Source of the DNA: Rhodopirellula sp. SM50
GTDB lineage: Bacteria; Planctomycetota; Planctomycetia; Pirellulales; Pirellulaceae
Length of the DNA: 64,000 nucleotides
Reading direction: 5' to 3'
NCBI RefSeq assembly: GCF_002289565.1
Contig: NZ_NTFY01000032.1
Location: 62,001 to 126,000 of the forward strand
The translations under genes and the position numbers were made by a program. The notes below the pieces were generated by a model. That model ran no database searches. It saw only the letters and a list, made by a program, of their open reading frames with translations, and was not told the origin of the DNA. Shown here one piece after another: positions 39,722-49,273 of this stretch. How positions within the stretch are numbered: the first letter of the stretch is position 1; each line of letters begins with the position of its first letter.

Positions 39722-42700
39722 ATGAAATGTCAATCATGGGGGCACAAGCAATCGGGTCGAAGAAGGCTTCGAATCGAGACGTTGGAAAAGCGGCACCTGC
39801 TGGCGGCCGCACTCTTGGAAACGTCACTGCTGCGGGATCTCAACCCACAAGCTCCGGCGTCGGGTGCTCAACAGTTCGTCGCCGCCGGTGACCGGCTATT
39901 CTTTGTCGCCGATGACGGGCTGCACGGTGATGAACTGTTCGTCATCCACGGTGACGGCCCCGGAGTCCTGGTCAAAGACATCGGCCCAGGCCCGATCGAC
40001 GGCGAGATTCAACATCTAACGGCCGTCAACGACACGCTCTTTTTTACCGCCTATACCGAGGATGCCGGGCAGGAACTTTGGAAGAGCGATGGCACCGAGG
40101 CGGGCACAATGCGCGTCCGCGACGTCAACCCGACGGTGACGACGTATGAATACGACGGCATCACGTACAGCTACGGCGATTCCTCCTACCCGTTTCATCT
40201 GACAGCCGCCGGCAACAAACTTTTTTTCGTTGCCGACGACGGGACACACGGTTACGAATTGTGGATGAGCGACGGCACGGAAGCGGGCACGGTCTTGGTT
40301 TCCGACCTGGCCCCGGGGGAAACGAGTTCGAGCCCCGACCAGCTGACGTTTGCACCGGCGATCGGTCAAGGAACCTTATTCTTCACAGCCGAATCGCCGA
40401 ACATCGGCCGCGAGCTGTTCAAAACAGACTTACAGGGTGCCGCGTCGCTGGTTGCCAATGTGTTTCCGGAAACGAATTCCGGAGGTGCTCCCATCTTCTT
40501 TGAACGGACCGCTGTCGGTGATGAGCCGGTGATCCGAAACGCCAGTGGTCAACCCATCGTTGGCCAGCGTGACGCGTCCAACAACTGGGCTTTCTTCGAA
40601 GCGGACGGAACCCAAGTCATGCCGTCGGATTTTTTTCCGTATTCCTCCAACCCTCAGAACCTGGTGGCCTTTGACGGGCTGCTGTACTTTTCTGCCGATG
40701 GCGTCGCGGTGGACTCGGGTGCATTCAGCGCGATCGGTCGAGAACTCTGGGCGACCGACGGCACCGCCGCCGGCACGTTTGTGGCCAGCGATTTGGCCGC
40801 GGGAGATTTCGTGTTCACCGCGACGGACGTGACCGGGGCGAGCGTGGATATCCGCCGCCCCCTGAGTTCGTTGCCGCTCGAATTGGTGGCGACGGAAAAC
40901 CAGTTGTTCTTTTCCGCGGCAGGAGACGTCGCGACGGGCCGAGAGTTGTACGTGCGCGGTGCAACGGGCATCCCGGGGCAAGGCACAAGCCAGTTGGTCA
41001 AGGATATTTTCCCCGACGCTGCGGATTCCTGGCCGTCGCAGATCACGCGCGTGGGCAATCGCGTCTTCTTCGCCGCGGACTCGGACCAGGGCGTCGAATT
41101 GTGGACCAGTGATGGGACGACCGAGGGAACGGTACTGGTGAAAAACATCGCGCCGGGCGTACTCGATTCCGACCCGGAGAGCCTGACGGCGCTGGGAGAT
41201 ACCTTGTTCTTCACCGCCAATGATCGAGCGAACGGCCGCGAGGTCTGGAAGAGCGACGGCACAGCCGAAGGCACGGTTCTGGTCAAAGACATTCGTCCCG
41301 GCGGGCCGAACACCCACAGCTTGGCTCAAGAATTGACGGCCTTCGGAAGCCACATCTATTTCGGTGCGAGTGACTTCTTCCACGGCTTTGATGTTTGGCG
41401 AACCGACGGAACGACTGCGGGCACCGAGTGGGTCGGCGTCCAAACCGACGCGACCATCTCATCGGCCCCCAAACACTTGACGCGTGTGGGGTCGAAGCTG
41501 TTTTTCGTTGCGACATCGCATGAATTCGGCGAGGAGTTATGGGTCACAGACGGAGACTCCTTCAGCACACGCGTCGTGAAAGACATCAATCCGAACTTTG
41601 TCGGCAACGCTCCCCAAGGCGCCTCGGTCAGTGACTTGGTTGAGTTCAACGGGATGCTATATTTTTCAGCCTTCGATGGAACCGCATCAAGACTTTGGAA
41701 AACCGACGGAACCGAGGCGGGAACCACCTTTGCGACGCTCGGCAACGACGGAACCCCGGTTGCCGGCCCCAACGCGCCGCGTGATCTAATCGCGATCGGC
41801 GACACCCTATTCTTTACCGCCGATGAACCAGGCTATGGGCGTGAACCCTGGGCGCTCCACGCAGCGACGGGGCAAGCGACGTTGCTCAAAGACATCGATC
41901 CGACGTTGCGGACGACCAGCAATCCGCCTTTGGCACTTTCATCCCAACCACTTTATTTCGTCCGCTACGGCAATCAACTTTACTTTACCGCCTATAGCCC
42001 CGAGACGGGACGAGAGCTTTGGAGCAGCGACGGAACTCCCGAGGGCACGATGCTGCGCGCGGATCTTTACCCGGGTAGCGCGTTTCCGTTTTCTTCCAGC
42101 CCGGAAGAGCTGGTCGTTTCCGGCGAGAAACTGTTTTTCATCGCCGAGGATCCCGATCACGGATCGGAGTTGTGGGTGATCGATAGCGGCTCCGATGATC
42201 CCCGCTTGGTCGTGGACTTAGACCCCGGCACCAACAGCTCGCGGATTTCCTCCTTGTCGCCTTTCGGAGACGGGGTGGTTTTTCGACGTGATGACAACTT
42301 CAACGGCGTGGTCGCCACGAACATTGGAAACGAACTTTGGATCAGCGACGGGACTGCCGGCGGAACACAGCCCGTCATTGACCTGGAAACCGGCACGGAT
42401 GGGTCGCGATGCTTCGGAGATTACGTCGACGGCGGCATCATCGAATTCAATGATCAAATTGTGTTCCGAGCAAACGATCTGGAACACGGCTGCGAGCTGT
42501 TCATCAGCGACGGCACGCCGGCCGGCACGCAATTGCTGCTCGATCTCTATCAAGACGACCCGATCGTGATCGGCCAGGAAGGTCGTTCCTCCGATCCCGA
42601 TGAGCTCACGGTGATCGGCAATGCCCTGTATTTTCAGGCGACCGACGAAACTGGCCGCGGACTGTGGCGTCTGGATCTCGACGGGACGCTGCACCGGACG

Positions 42701-45700
42701 GCGCTACACTATGATCTCAATCCCGAACCGGCAGAATTAACGATCGCCGGTTCGAATTTGTTTTTGATCGGTGACGACGGGATTTTGGGGCGTGAGATTT
42801 ATCGTATTCCGTTGGAACACTCGCTCACGCCCGGCGTCATGGAAATCCTGGCCAAGGACGTCGCCTATCAAGATTGGGTGGTTGGACAGACCGTCTCACT
42901 TTCGGATCTTGGTTACGGTCAAATCTCCACCGTCGAATTCACCGTCGATCAATTCTTTCAGGATCCGGTGACCGGGTTCGACGCCGTGGGGCTGGTCAGC
43001 AATTCGGTCGATCCGGTGCTCGCCATCCGCGGGTCCGTCGATTTCTTGACCGATTGGTTCGACGATTTCCATCCCGATGGCGTCGGAACGGCGCAATTTC
43101 TGGCGAACTACGACGACGTCGCCGCATGGCTGACCGTCGTCAACAGCGCCCACGGCATTCCCTCGATTGTCGGACACAGCTTGGGCGGCGGTCTGACACA
43201 ATTGGTGGCGGCACGCTACACCGGCGACGGTGGCGCTCTCGCTCACATCAACACGTTCAACGCACCCGGCATCAACGCGGACTATGCCGCCATGTTCGAT
43301 GCCGAACTTGCCGACCACGTGCTTCACTTTGTCACCAACGGTGACCCGGTCAGTATGGCCGGCGACGCATTCCTTTCGGGCAACTGGGTCCGGGCCACGT
43401 TCTCAGCGATCAACCTGGCGACAAACCACACCCATCCGGTCGTCGTGCCGTTCACGTTCACCGGCGAGTCGCGGACGGAAACACGGGATCGGCCGGAGGA
43501 CACGGCGTTTGAGTTCTTTGACAACACCGATTGGCTCAACAGTCCGCTGTACTTCCACGACGACGTCGACTACCTGACGTGGTTGTCGGTGATGTATGCG
43601 GTGGCAAACGCCAGCGACACACTGCGTCCCTACCGGCACTTGCCCGCTTCGCTGTTGTTCCGCAGCACCACGGAAGCCCAACGACAGGCGATCGGTCAAG
43701 TTTGGCACGATTTCCAAACCCCCGTGTTGGCGGCGATCGGGCCAACGCCTTGCGATCCGGAGCAAGAACCGTTCACGCTTTCGGACATCGAATTCAGCGT
43801 GCTTGGCTTATTGGACGTCGAAGCCACCGGCATGATGGCCAGCTGCCGGCCGGCGCCGGATCCAAGCATCTGGTTGCAGGGCGAAGTGCGTTTACCCGAT
43901 TTCTTTAACGTCACCGCGAACTTCACCGACAACAATCGCATTCAACTGGCCAATGGCGCAATCGATCTCGTCGGCACGGTGACGGCCGAAGACATTCCCG
44001 TTGTGCCGCGATTCATTGAAGTCAAGGGAGCCAGCATCGGCATCAATACGATTGAGAAGACGCTCACCGCCGGGGCACAACTGGCGATCCGGCCATGGGG
44101 GATTGTCTTGGCCGTCGACCTCGGCTTTCTAAACAGCGAGTGGAATTCAATCGAAATCGGCGTCGATGGATTGGGGATTCCGGTGCCGGTCTTGCCGGCG
44201 GCGGTGTTGCAGCGTGTTTCCGGCAGCGTCAATCATATCGCGACCAGCGACCCCGCACCGGTCACCTTTGGCGGGTCGATCGGCATGACGCTCGGCCCCG
44301 AGGTCAGCGTCAATTTGCCGACTTGGGCCGGCGGTCCGGTGGAAGCCAAGTTGCTCGGGTTCAACGGCGCCGCAACCTTCAACAGCCAACAATTGACGGT
44401 CGGTGCGGACCTGTCGATCCTCAACAACCTGGCGATCGTTGACGGAACGACGACCTGGAATTGGGTCGACGGGATCTTGGAAGCCAGCGGCGGGTTCGAT
44501 GTCCTCAACGGAACCATTCTGTCGGACGATGCGAGTTTCAAAGCAAACGTGGATGCAAACAGCGGCTTGAATATTAGCGCGTCGGCCAGTGCGACCTTTA
44601 CCGTTCCCGAATCGTTCCCATTGATCGGCGGCACCGAAGCCCTGGCGGGTCAATTCTTCTTGCAGTTCAACGATGACGGCGATTTCTCCAATGATTCAAC
44701 AGGTGCCTATGCGAGTTTTCCCCTGCCCCTAATCGGCGACACCGGACTGGGATTTCGCCTCTGGCTTGATGGTGGAATCGGCCTGATCGGCGCGGAGGAA
44801 ATCGACGCCCTGATCGCTGCCGGCGAAGGCGAACTGCTGGCGCAAGCGACAACGCTTTCGCACCAAGTCGAACTCGAACCCGGTAAGCAATGGGCGATGT
44901 TTTCGGCCCAGTGGGAGCATGAAACCGCAACCCAAATCGTGCTCACCACTCCCTCCGGTCAAACCTTGACCGAAACCGACATCATCGCCGCCCCCGACAT
45001 GGCGATCGTCGAACAGTTGTCCGACATGACCCGACGCGTGGTCGTCGTTTCACAACCCGATGCGGGCGTGTGGAATCTGACGGTCGACTCGGACAGCGGA
45101 ACCGGCCAGATTGAATTGAATGTCGTTTCCAATAACGATGTTCCCAGCGGAGCCATCACCCAACTCACCGGTGGCGGTTACGGACAGCCCGTTTCCATTT
45201 CCTACATCGCCAGTGATAGCGACAACGACGCCGCGGTCTCGCTGTTCTTCGATTCCGATGCGAGCGGGCTGGACGGGATCTTGATCGATTCCGGGATCAC
45301 GGAGTCTGACGGACCCGGCGGATCGACCTGGGACACGACCGGAGTGCCCGAGGGCGAGTACTTTGTGTACCTGATGATCGACGACGGGATCAACGCACCG
45401 GTCGTTGCGTATTCGCAAGACCCTGTCTCGATCACCCATCGACGCATCGATGGTCAGGTCTTCCATGACACCAACGCGAACGCCGTGATGGACGAGGGCG
45501 AGTCGCCGGTCGCCGATATCGCCGTTTTTGTCGACGCCAACGGAAACGCCGCGCTGGACGACGACGAATCGTTTGCGATCACCGGTGCCGACGGCCACTA
45601 CCGATTGGCTGAGTTGCCCATCGGCACCCACAACATCGCAATCATCACACCGCATGGATTCATTCAATCCACACCTGCCGACGGAGCCGCACAGCCGATC

Positions 45701-46633
45701 GAACTTGCCAGCGATGGACAAATCGATGACGTCAATTTCGGCATCCGGATCGAGCCTGCCTCGGTCAGCGGTGTCGTCTGGCAAGACCTCAATCGCGATG
45801 GTTTTCGCGACGCGTCGGAAGCGGCGCGCAAGGGCGTGACGATTCGGTTGATCGACGAAACCAGCGGGACCCAAGTCGCCCAAACCATCACCCCGCAAGA
45901 CGGCAGTTTCGAATTTGCCGGCGTGGTGCCTGGCAGCTACACCCTGGAAGTCGTCACGCAAACGATTGACAAGATCACGCTACAGGATCGCCCCGGAAGC
46001 GATGCCCACGACAGCAACCTCGATCCCGCGACGACACGGCGACGAATCGAACTGGTCACCGGTGCATCGCTCACCTCGATCGACGTCGGGCTGTTCAGCC
46101 GATGGAATCACTTTGCCAATCCATTCGACGTGGACACCAATGGTTCCGTCTCAGCTCTGGATGCCCTGGTCGTGATCAATTTCCTTGCCCGGCAACAGGA
46201 GACTCAACCGTCCGGCGAAGCGTTGCCCGCTGACGACACATTCCCCGACGTCAATGGCAACAGCATGGTGACCGCACTCGACGCGTTGTTGGTGATCAAC
46301 CGTGTGGCGGTTGCGCAAGAAGAAATGGAACAGGAGATGGTGGTAGCGACCGACAGCCTCCTGGCCGCATCGAGCTTGCGATCCGATTCTCCGCTGACGC
46401 CAGCTGCTCCGAGCGATCACGACTGGAGACGGACGAGCGGTCTTGAAATGCCGCTCATCGACGCCGACGAAAAAACGAGTTCGATTGCGACGACGCAATC
46501 GACCGAGAACTCATTTCGTTTCGAAGACTGGCCGTTCGAAAACCAGCACACGGCAGGTGACTTCGATGAGGAAACAGCACCGGAAGACCTCGTCACGCAG
46601 CTTGCGATCGATCTTCAACAAGCGGTGCGTTAG
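39722..46633 (+). CDS. Giant secreted ELWxxDGT-repeat / lipase-like / SdrD-B / dockerin protein
   Basis: A 2303-residue protein. The start at 39722 puts the planctomycete N-terminal motif 'RRLRIETLEKRHLLAA' near residue 12. Residues about 60-1000 contain at least ten ELWxxDGT units ('QELWKSDGTEAGT', 'VELWTSDGTTEGT', 'RELWSSDGTPEGT'), predicted beta-propeller or superhelix. Residues about 1050-1240 hold a lipase-like segment with nucleophile elbow 'IVGHSLGGGLTQL'. A long beta region follows, then two SdrD-B-type domains (about 1905-2080; 'GQVFHDTNANAVMDEGE', 'GVVWQDLNRDGFRD') and a dockerin-like pair of Ca2+ loops (about 2131-2200; 'DVDTNGSVSALDALVVINFL', 'DVNGNSMVTALDALLVINRV'). It is likely exported to the cell surface; catalysis by the lipase segment is unproven. 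Confidence 0.9.
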   Translation: MKCQSWGHKQSGRRRLRIETLEKRHLLAAALLETSLLRDLNPQAPASGAQQFVAAGDRLFFVADDGLHGDELFVIHGDGPGVLVKDIGPGPIDGEIQHLTAVNDTLFFTAYTEDAGQELWKSDGTEAGTMRVRDVNPTVTTYEYDGITYSYGDSSYPFHLTAAGNKLFFVADDGTHGYELWMSDGTEAGTVLVSDLAPGETSSSPDQLTFAPAIGQGTLFFTAESPNIGRELFKTDLQGAASLVANVFPETNSGGAPIFFERTAVGDEPVIRNASGQPIVGQRDASNNWAFFEADGTQVMPSDFFPYSSNPQNLVAFDGLLYFSADGVAVDSGAFSAIGRELWATDGTAAGTFVASDLAAGDFVFTATDVTGASVDIRRPLSSLPLELVATENQLFFSAAGDVATGRELYVRGATGIPGQGTSQLVKDIFPDAADSWPSQITRVGNRVFFAADSDQGVELWTSDGTTEGTVLVKNIAPGVLDSDPESLTALGDTLFFTANDRANGREVWKSDGTAEGTVLVKDIRPGGPNTHSLAQELTAFGSHIYFGASDFFHGFDVWRTDGTTAGTEWVGVQTDATISSAPKHLTRVGSKLFFVATSHEFGEELWVTDGDSFSTRVVKDINPNFVGNAPQGASVSDLVEFNGMLYFSAFDGTASRLWKTDGTEAGTTFATLGNDGTPVAGPNAPRDLIAIGDTLFFTADEPGYGREPWALHAATGQATLLKDIDPTLRTTSNPPLALSSQPLYFVRYGNQLYFTAYSPETGRELWSSDGTPEGTMLRADLYPGSAFPFSSSPEELVVSGEKLFFIAEDPDHGSELWVIDSGSDDPRLVVDLDPGTNSSRISSLSPFGDGVVFRRDDNFNGVVATNIGNELWISDGTAGGTQPVIDLETGTDGSRCFGDYVDGGIIEFNDQIVFRANDLEHGCELFISDGTPAGTQLLLDLYQDDPIVIGQEGRSSDPDELTVIGNALYFQATDETGRGLWRLDLDGTLHRTALHYDLNPEPAELTIAGSNLFLIGDDGILGREIYRIPLEHSLTPGVMEILAKDVAYQDWVVGQTVSLSDLGYGQISTVEFTVDQFFQDPVTGFDAVGLVSNSVDPVLAIRGSVDFLTDWFDDFHPDGVGTAQFLANYDDVAAWLTVVNSAHGIPSIVGHSLGGGLTQLVAARYTGDGGALAHINTFNAPGINADYAAMFDAELADHVLHFVTNGDPVSMAGDAFLSGNWVRATFSAINLATNHTHPVVVPFTFTGESRTETRDRPEDTAFEFFDNTDWLNSPLYFHDDVDYLTWLSVMYAVANASDTLRPYRHLPASLLFRSTTEAQRQAIGQVWHDFQTPVLAAIGPTPCDPEQEPFTLSDIEFSVLGLLDVEATGMMASCRPAPDPSIWLQGEVRLPDFFNVTANFTDNNRIQLANGAIDLVGTVTAEDIPVVPRFIEVKGASIGINTIEKTLTAGAQLAIRPWGIVLAVDLGFLNSEWNSIEIGVDGLGIPVPVLPAAVLQRVSGSVNHIATSDPAPVTFGGSIGMTLGPEVSVNLPTWAGGPVEAKLLGFNGAATFNSQQLTVGADLSILNNLAIVDGTTTWNWVDGILEASGGFDVLNGTILSDDASFKANVDANSGLNISASASATFTVPESFPLIGGTEALAGQFFLQFNDDGDFSNDSTGAYASFPLPLIGDTGLGFRLWLDGGIGLIGAEEIDALIAAGEGELLAQATTLSHQVELEPGKQWAMFSAQWEHETATQIVLTTPSGQTLTETDIIAAPDMAIVEQLSDMTRRVVVVSQPDAGVWNLTVDSDSGTGQIELNVVSNNDVPSGAITQLTGGGYGQPVSISYIASDSDNDAAVSLFFDSDASGLDGILIDSGITESDGPGGSTWDTTGVPEGEYFVYLMIDDGINAPVVAYSQDPVSITHRRIDGQVFHDTNANAVMDEGESPVADIAVFVDANGNAALDDDESFAITGADGHYRLAELPIGTHNIAIITPHGFIQSTPADGAAQPIELASDGQIDDVNFGIRIEPASVSGVVWQDLNRDGFRDASEAARKGVTIRLIDETSGTQVAQTITPQDGSFEFAGVVPGSYTLEVVTQTIDKITLQDRPGSDAHDSNLDPATTRRRIELVTGASLTSIDVGLFSRWNHFANPFDVDTNGSVSALDALVVINFLARQQETQPSGEALPADDTFPDVNGNSMVTALDALLVINRVAVAQEEMEQEMVVATDSLLAASSLRSDSPLTPAAPSDHDWRRTSGLEMPLIDADEKTSSIATTQSTENSFRFEDWPFENQHTAGDFDEETAPEDLVTQLAIDLQQAVR

Positions 46634-46862
46634 ACTCGAATACCGCAACACGCCGGATGTTCCCATTTGTGACACGGTGTGGGAACGACGACCAGAAACT
46701 AGATGTCACGAAAACGTCCGCGGTCCTGACACGATACCCCGCTAAATCAGCGCGTCCCGTTCCATTTTCTTGTCACCTATTTTCCGGTCGGGTTGTCTCC
46801 CCGCCGATTTTTCTGCCCACCATTTTTCTGCCATCCCGCCTGCTGCTGCGGGACGCCGCCGC
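46634..46862. repeat. Degenerate short-motif repeat region
   Basis: Contains repeated pyrimidine-rich units read on the plus strand as ATTTTCTTGTCACC, GATTTTTCTGCCCACC and ATTTTTCTGCCATCC. The first unit recurs at about 58918-58945 ('ATTTTCTTGTCACCGATTTTC'). No gene. Confidence 0.55.
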
Positions 46863-47411
46863 TCAGATTTTTCCGTCCAGGCCCATTTGGTAATACTTGT
46901 GGGTGATCTTGTCCTGGTTTTCGAGCAGCCAGTCGATGGAAGGTTCACAGGCCATCGCTTTGTGGATCGCCTGGGCCATGGCCTTGCGATGGATGTCGAA
47001 CAGGGCTTTGTGGTCCAGCTTGTCCGCGGTCGCGACACCGGGGTTCAACCAGACGCTGCAGATGATCCCCAGGTCATTGCATTTCTCTTTGGGGATGTCG
47101 CCGGCACGCACCGCGTCCAAAACGCCGTTGGCGATCGCGGCCTGCACCGTCCCCATCAGAATATTGGTGTAGCGATTGTCTTTGACGGTGACCTTGCTGA
47201 CGCACAACGTGACCGGCCGAACCTGGATATCTGTATTCAAGATGGCAAAGACTTTGGTGTGCCCCTTGGTTTGATCGCCGGTGAGCGTTGCCAGCGCGGT
47301 TCCCACCGGGCCATCCAGCTCGCCGATGACGACTTCGGGTTCCGCGGCGGTAAAGGGGGGGCCGCCGGCGACAAGTGATTCTCCGGTCCGCAAAATGATA
47401 CGTTCTGACAT
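46863..47411 (-). CDS. fae: Formaldehyde-activating enzyme (Fae) homologue
   Basis: A 182-residue cytoplasmic protein aligning along the Fae fold, which condenses formaldehyde with tetrahydromethanopterin. Matching blocks are 'RTGESLVAGG', 'GPVGTALATLTGDQTKGHTK', 'RPVTLCVSKVTVKD', 'LMGTVQAAIANGVLDAV' and 'HKALFDIHRKAMAQAIHKAM'. In the classic enzyme an 'AHID' motif near residue 17-20 supplies the proposed catalytic His; here the aligned residues read 'AEPE', so that His is absent. Planctomycetes carry H4MPT-linked C1 genes and Fae paralogues, so this may be a divergent paralogue with changed activity. ATG at 47411; monocistronic. Confidence 0.85.
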   Translation of the reverse strand: MSERIILRTGESLVAGGPPFTAAEPEVVIGELDGPVGTALATLTGDQTKGHTKVFAILNTDIQVRPVTLCVSKVTVKDNRYTNILMGTVQAAIANGVLDAVRAGDIPKEKCNDLGIICSVWLNPGVATADKLDHKALFDIHRKAMAQAIHKAMACEPSIDWLLENQDKITHKYYQMGLDGKI

Positions 47412-47778
47412 GGGTTCAACAGATCGAGGGAAGGGTTGAAAAAGAATGACAACGTGGCCAGGCGTCAGACCGACCACACGTAATAGCGGAACAGTGTAAG
47501 GGATCGGCGCGAAGACCCGGCGTGAAAACTTTTCACACCCGTTTGGATTTCAATCACCAAGAATTTCACAGCACCGATGCAGTCGCGTCGCATGCCACAC
47601 AGAAATCTTCGGTCGCAAGTCATTCGCCCGTAACGGCTTGAACGCGCCTCGGCATTTCCCCCGATGCCGGAGCACGGCTCGGCACCACAGTTGCTTTCTC
47701 TGTCGATTGAATTACCCGCCGGCACCCAACAATTTTGGGTCGGCAAACCACAGTTTGCAACGCAAAGGGAGAAGAGCG
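47412..47778. other. Intergenic region with candidate sigma-54 promoter
   Basis: 367 bases without a gene between the divergent Fae homologue and the His/Gly-rich protein gene. Apart from the candidate promoter near 47680 and a short hairpin-like 'CCCAACAATTTTGGG' at about 47723, I see nothing. Confidence 0.5.
47680..47695 (+). promoter_or_regulatory. Candidate sigma-54 (-24/-12) promoter
   Basis: CGGCACCACAGTTGCT matches the -24/-12 consensus TGGCAC-N5-TTGCW with only the first base changed; the GG and GC dinucleotides are ten bases apart as required. It lies about 85 bases upstream of the ATG at 47779. No activator site was identified, so this is only a candidate. Confidence 0.35.
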
Positions 47779-48438
47779 ATGAACAGTCAATTTTCAACAG
47801 GTTTCGTGATCGCACTGGTCATTGGCATCGCCGTCGGCGCCCTCTGGCCCAAATATGGTCCCGATCTTACCAACACCGCTCCGGATCGCGTCGGCAACGC
47901 TCAGCAAGTCAGTTTCGCCGGGGGCGTTGGTCGCCACGACGGTCGTGGGGGTAACGGCGGTTGCGAACAGGCGTCGCAGGGAGTCGTCGGCCAAGGAGCC
48001 GGCCATGGACAATCAGCATGCGGCCAGTCAGCTTGCCGTGGCAACGGCGAGTCGGCTTGCAGGGGGAAGGGAAGCTCAGTGGGTCATCGCTCAGTAGGTC
48101 ATCGCTCAATGGGTCATCGCAATGGGCAGTCTGACGGTCATGGGAAAAATGCGTCCGCCGGGCGCGGCAACGGGCAGGGGCGCGGTCATCAATCAGCTCG
48201 CAGCCAACAGTGCAGCGAATCAGGTTGCGATCATTCGGAGGAGGCATCAACGTCCGAACCTTCGAAGTCTGAACATGCCCAGGGCGAGCATGATCGCGCG
48301 AACGATCACTCACTGGCGAAACACGACGGTCCAGGCCTCGGACTGGGGCTCGGGCTGGGACGCGGCAGGGGACGCGACTTCAAACACGCCGAAGCGGAAA
48401 CCGCCGACGATACCATCCAAGATTCCGGAAGGAACTGA
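47779..48438 (+). CDS. Membrane-tethered His/Cys/Gly/Ser-rich low-complexity protein
   Basis: A 219-residue protein with one N-terminal helix ('FSTGFVIALVIGIAVGALWP') and a long low-complexity extracytoplasmic part. It includes Cys repeats ('GQSACGQSACRGNGESACRG'), a three-fold 15-base DNA repeat giving 'VGHRSVGHRSMGHR', many His, and 'GLGLGLGLGRGRGR'. This composition suggests metal binding but no family is recognised. GGGAGAAG precedes the ATG at 47779. The downstream DUF4405 gene, 212 bases away, is the likely partner. Confidence 0.75.
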   Translation: MNSQFSTGFVIALVIGIAVGALWPKYGPDLTNTAPDRVGNAQQVSFAGGVGRHDGRGGNGGCEQASQGVVGQGAGHGQSACGQSACRGNGESACRGKGSSVGHRSVGHRSMGHRNGQSDGHGKNASAGRGNGQGRGHQSARSQQCSESGCDHSEEASTSEPSKSEHAQGEHDRANDHSLAKHDGPGLGLGLGLGRGRGRDFKHAEAETADDTIQDSGRN

Positions 48439-48511
48439 TTCCATTGCACCGCTATCGTTCCGTCGGGAAACAAAGCGACACGTCGAAGGAATCAGCCAAC
48501 TCGAACCTGTC

Positions 48512-48581
48512 AGCCCGACGCGTTAGCGAGGGGCGTCGCGTGGCCCCTTGCTGCGTGGCCCCTTGCTAACGCGTGCGGGCT
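48512..48581. repeat. Stem-loop repeat
   Basis: Arm AGCCCGACGCGTTAGCGAGG at 48512-48531 pairs imperfectly with CCTTGCTAACGCGTGCGGGC at 48561-48580. Between them 'TGGCCCCTTGCTGCG' duplicates part of the right arm. It lies between the low-complexity gene and DUF4405 gene and could attenuate read-through. Confidence 0.75.
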
Positions 48582-48650
48582 TCAATCGACAGCCCGCGAG
48601 CCGACCGGTTTCTGCCTGAAAACACCCTGCAATAACGGAGGACTAAAACA

Positions 48651-49187
48651 ATGAGTCCCGCCCAACCATCCGCCCAAACCACCGCAGCGGCATCCAAGCC
48701 ACCGATCGTCGTCCAACGGCCATTTAGCGTGCGGGGATTCACTTCCATCGTGCTGGTGCTGGGCATGCTGATGATGCTGACATCAGGACTGGCGTTGTAT
48801 CTGGCTCCGCGCGGCCGGGTTGCCAACGCCACCGCTTGGACCGCACTTTGGCTCAGCCGGCAACAATGGGCGGCGGTGCACATCAACGCGAGCATTCTGT
48901 TCGGGGCCGCGGCGTCCGCCCATGTCGTGATGAACGGCTCGCGTCTGATCGGTTACATCAAGAAACGCGCGGCCTTGCGGGTCAACATGAAACGCGAATT
49001 GACGTGCGCCATCGCCGTGACCGGCGTTGTGCTGGCAGGAACCGTCCTCGGACTGGCCCCAATCAGCTTCCCGGCAGATCTTAAATACGAGCTGCGCGAC
49101 GTCTGGGAACAACGGATCGAGCACACTTCAGGACCATCAATGCACCGACAAGATGCGGACCGCGCGGTTCTTGCGCATCGCGATTGA
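48651..49187 (+). CDS. DUF4405 membrane protein
   Basis: A 178-residue membrane protein of about four helices. The segment 'FTSIVLVLGMLMMLTSGLAL' followed by 'YLAPRGRVANATAWTALWL', then 'QQWAAVHINASILFGAAASA' and 'HVVMNGSRLIGYIKK' is the DUF4405 pattern, a cytochrome b-like bundle whose paired His (in 'VHINAS' and 'SAHVV') could ligate heme. A strong GGAGGA ribosome site precedes the ATG. Function in the cell is not known; its neighbour, a His/Cys-rich secreted protein, suggests metal or redox chemistry. Confidence 0.85.
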   Translation: MSPAQPSAQTTAAASKPPIVVQRPFSVRGFTSIVLVLGMLMMLTSGLALYLAPRGRVANATAWTALWLSRQQWAAVHINASILFGAAASAHVVMNGSRLIGYIKKRAALRVNMKRELTCAIAVTGVVLAGTVLGLAPISFPADLKYELRDVWEQRIEHTSGPSMHRQDADRAVLAHRD

Positions 49188-49273
49188 CCCATTCGGCAAG
49201 CTTGTGTTAATTCCGAGCCACCCAAGGATGTGGGTGAAATTTTCAACAGGAGTCGGTTTCACGCGAGTTTCTC

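Noticed and set aside
40430-41443. A 337-codon reverse-strand frame
   Set aside because: Shadow of the ELWxxDGT repeats.
45050-45961. A 303-codon reverse-strand frame
   Set aside because: Antisense to the SdrD-B modules of the giant protein; no signal or domain.
47939-48130. Short tandem repeats considered as CRISPR-like
   Set aside because: Three 15-bp units without spacers inside a coding frame; they are a protein repeat.
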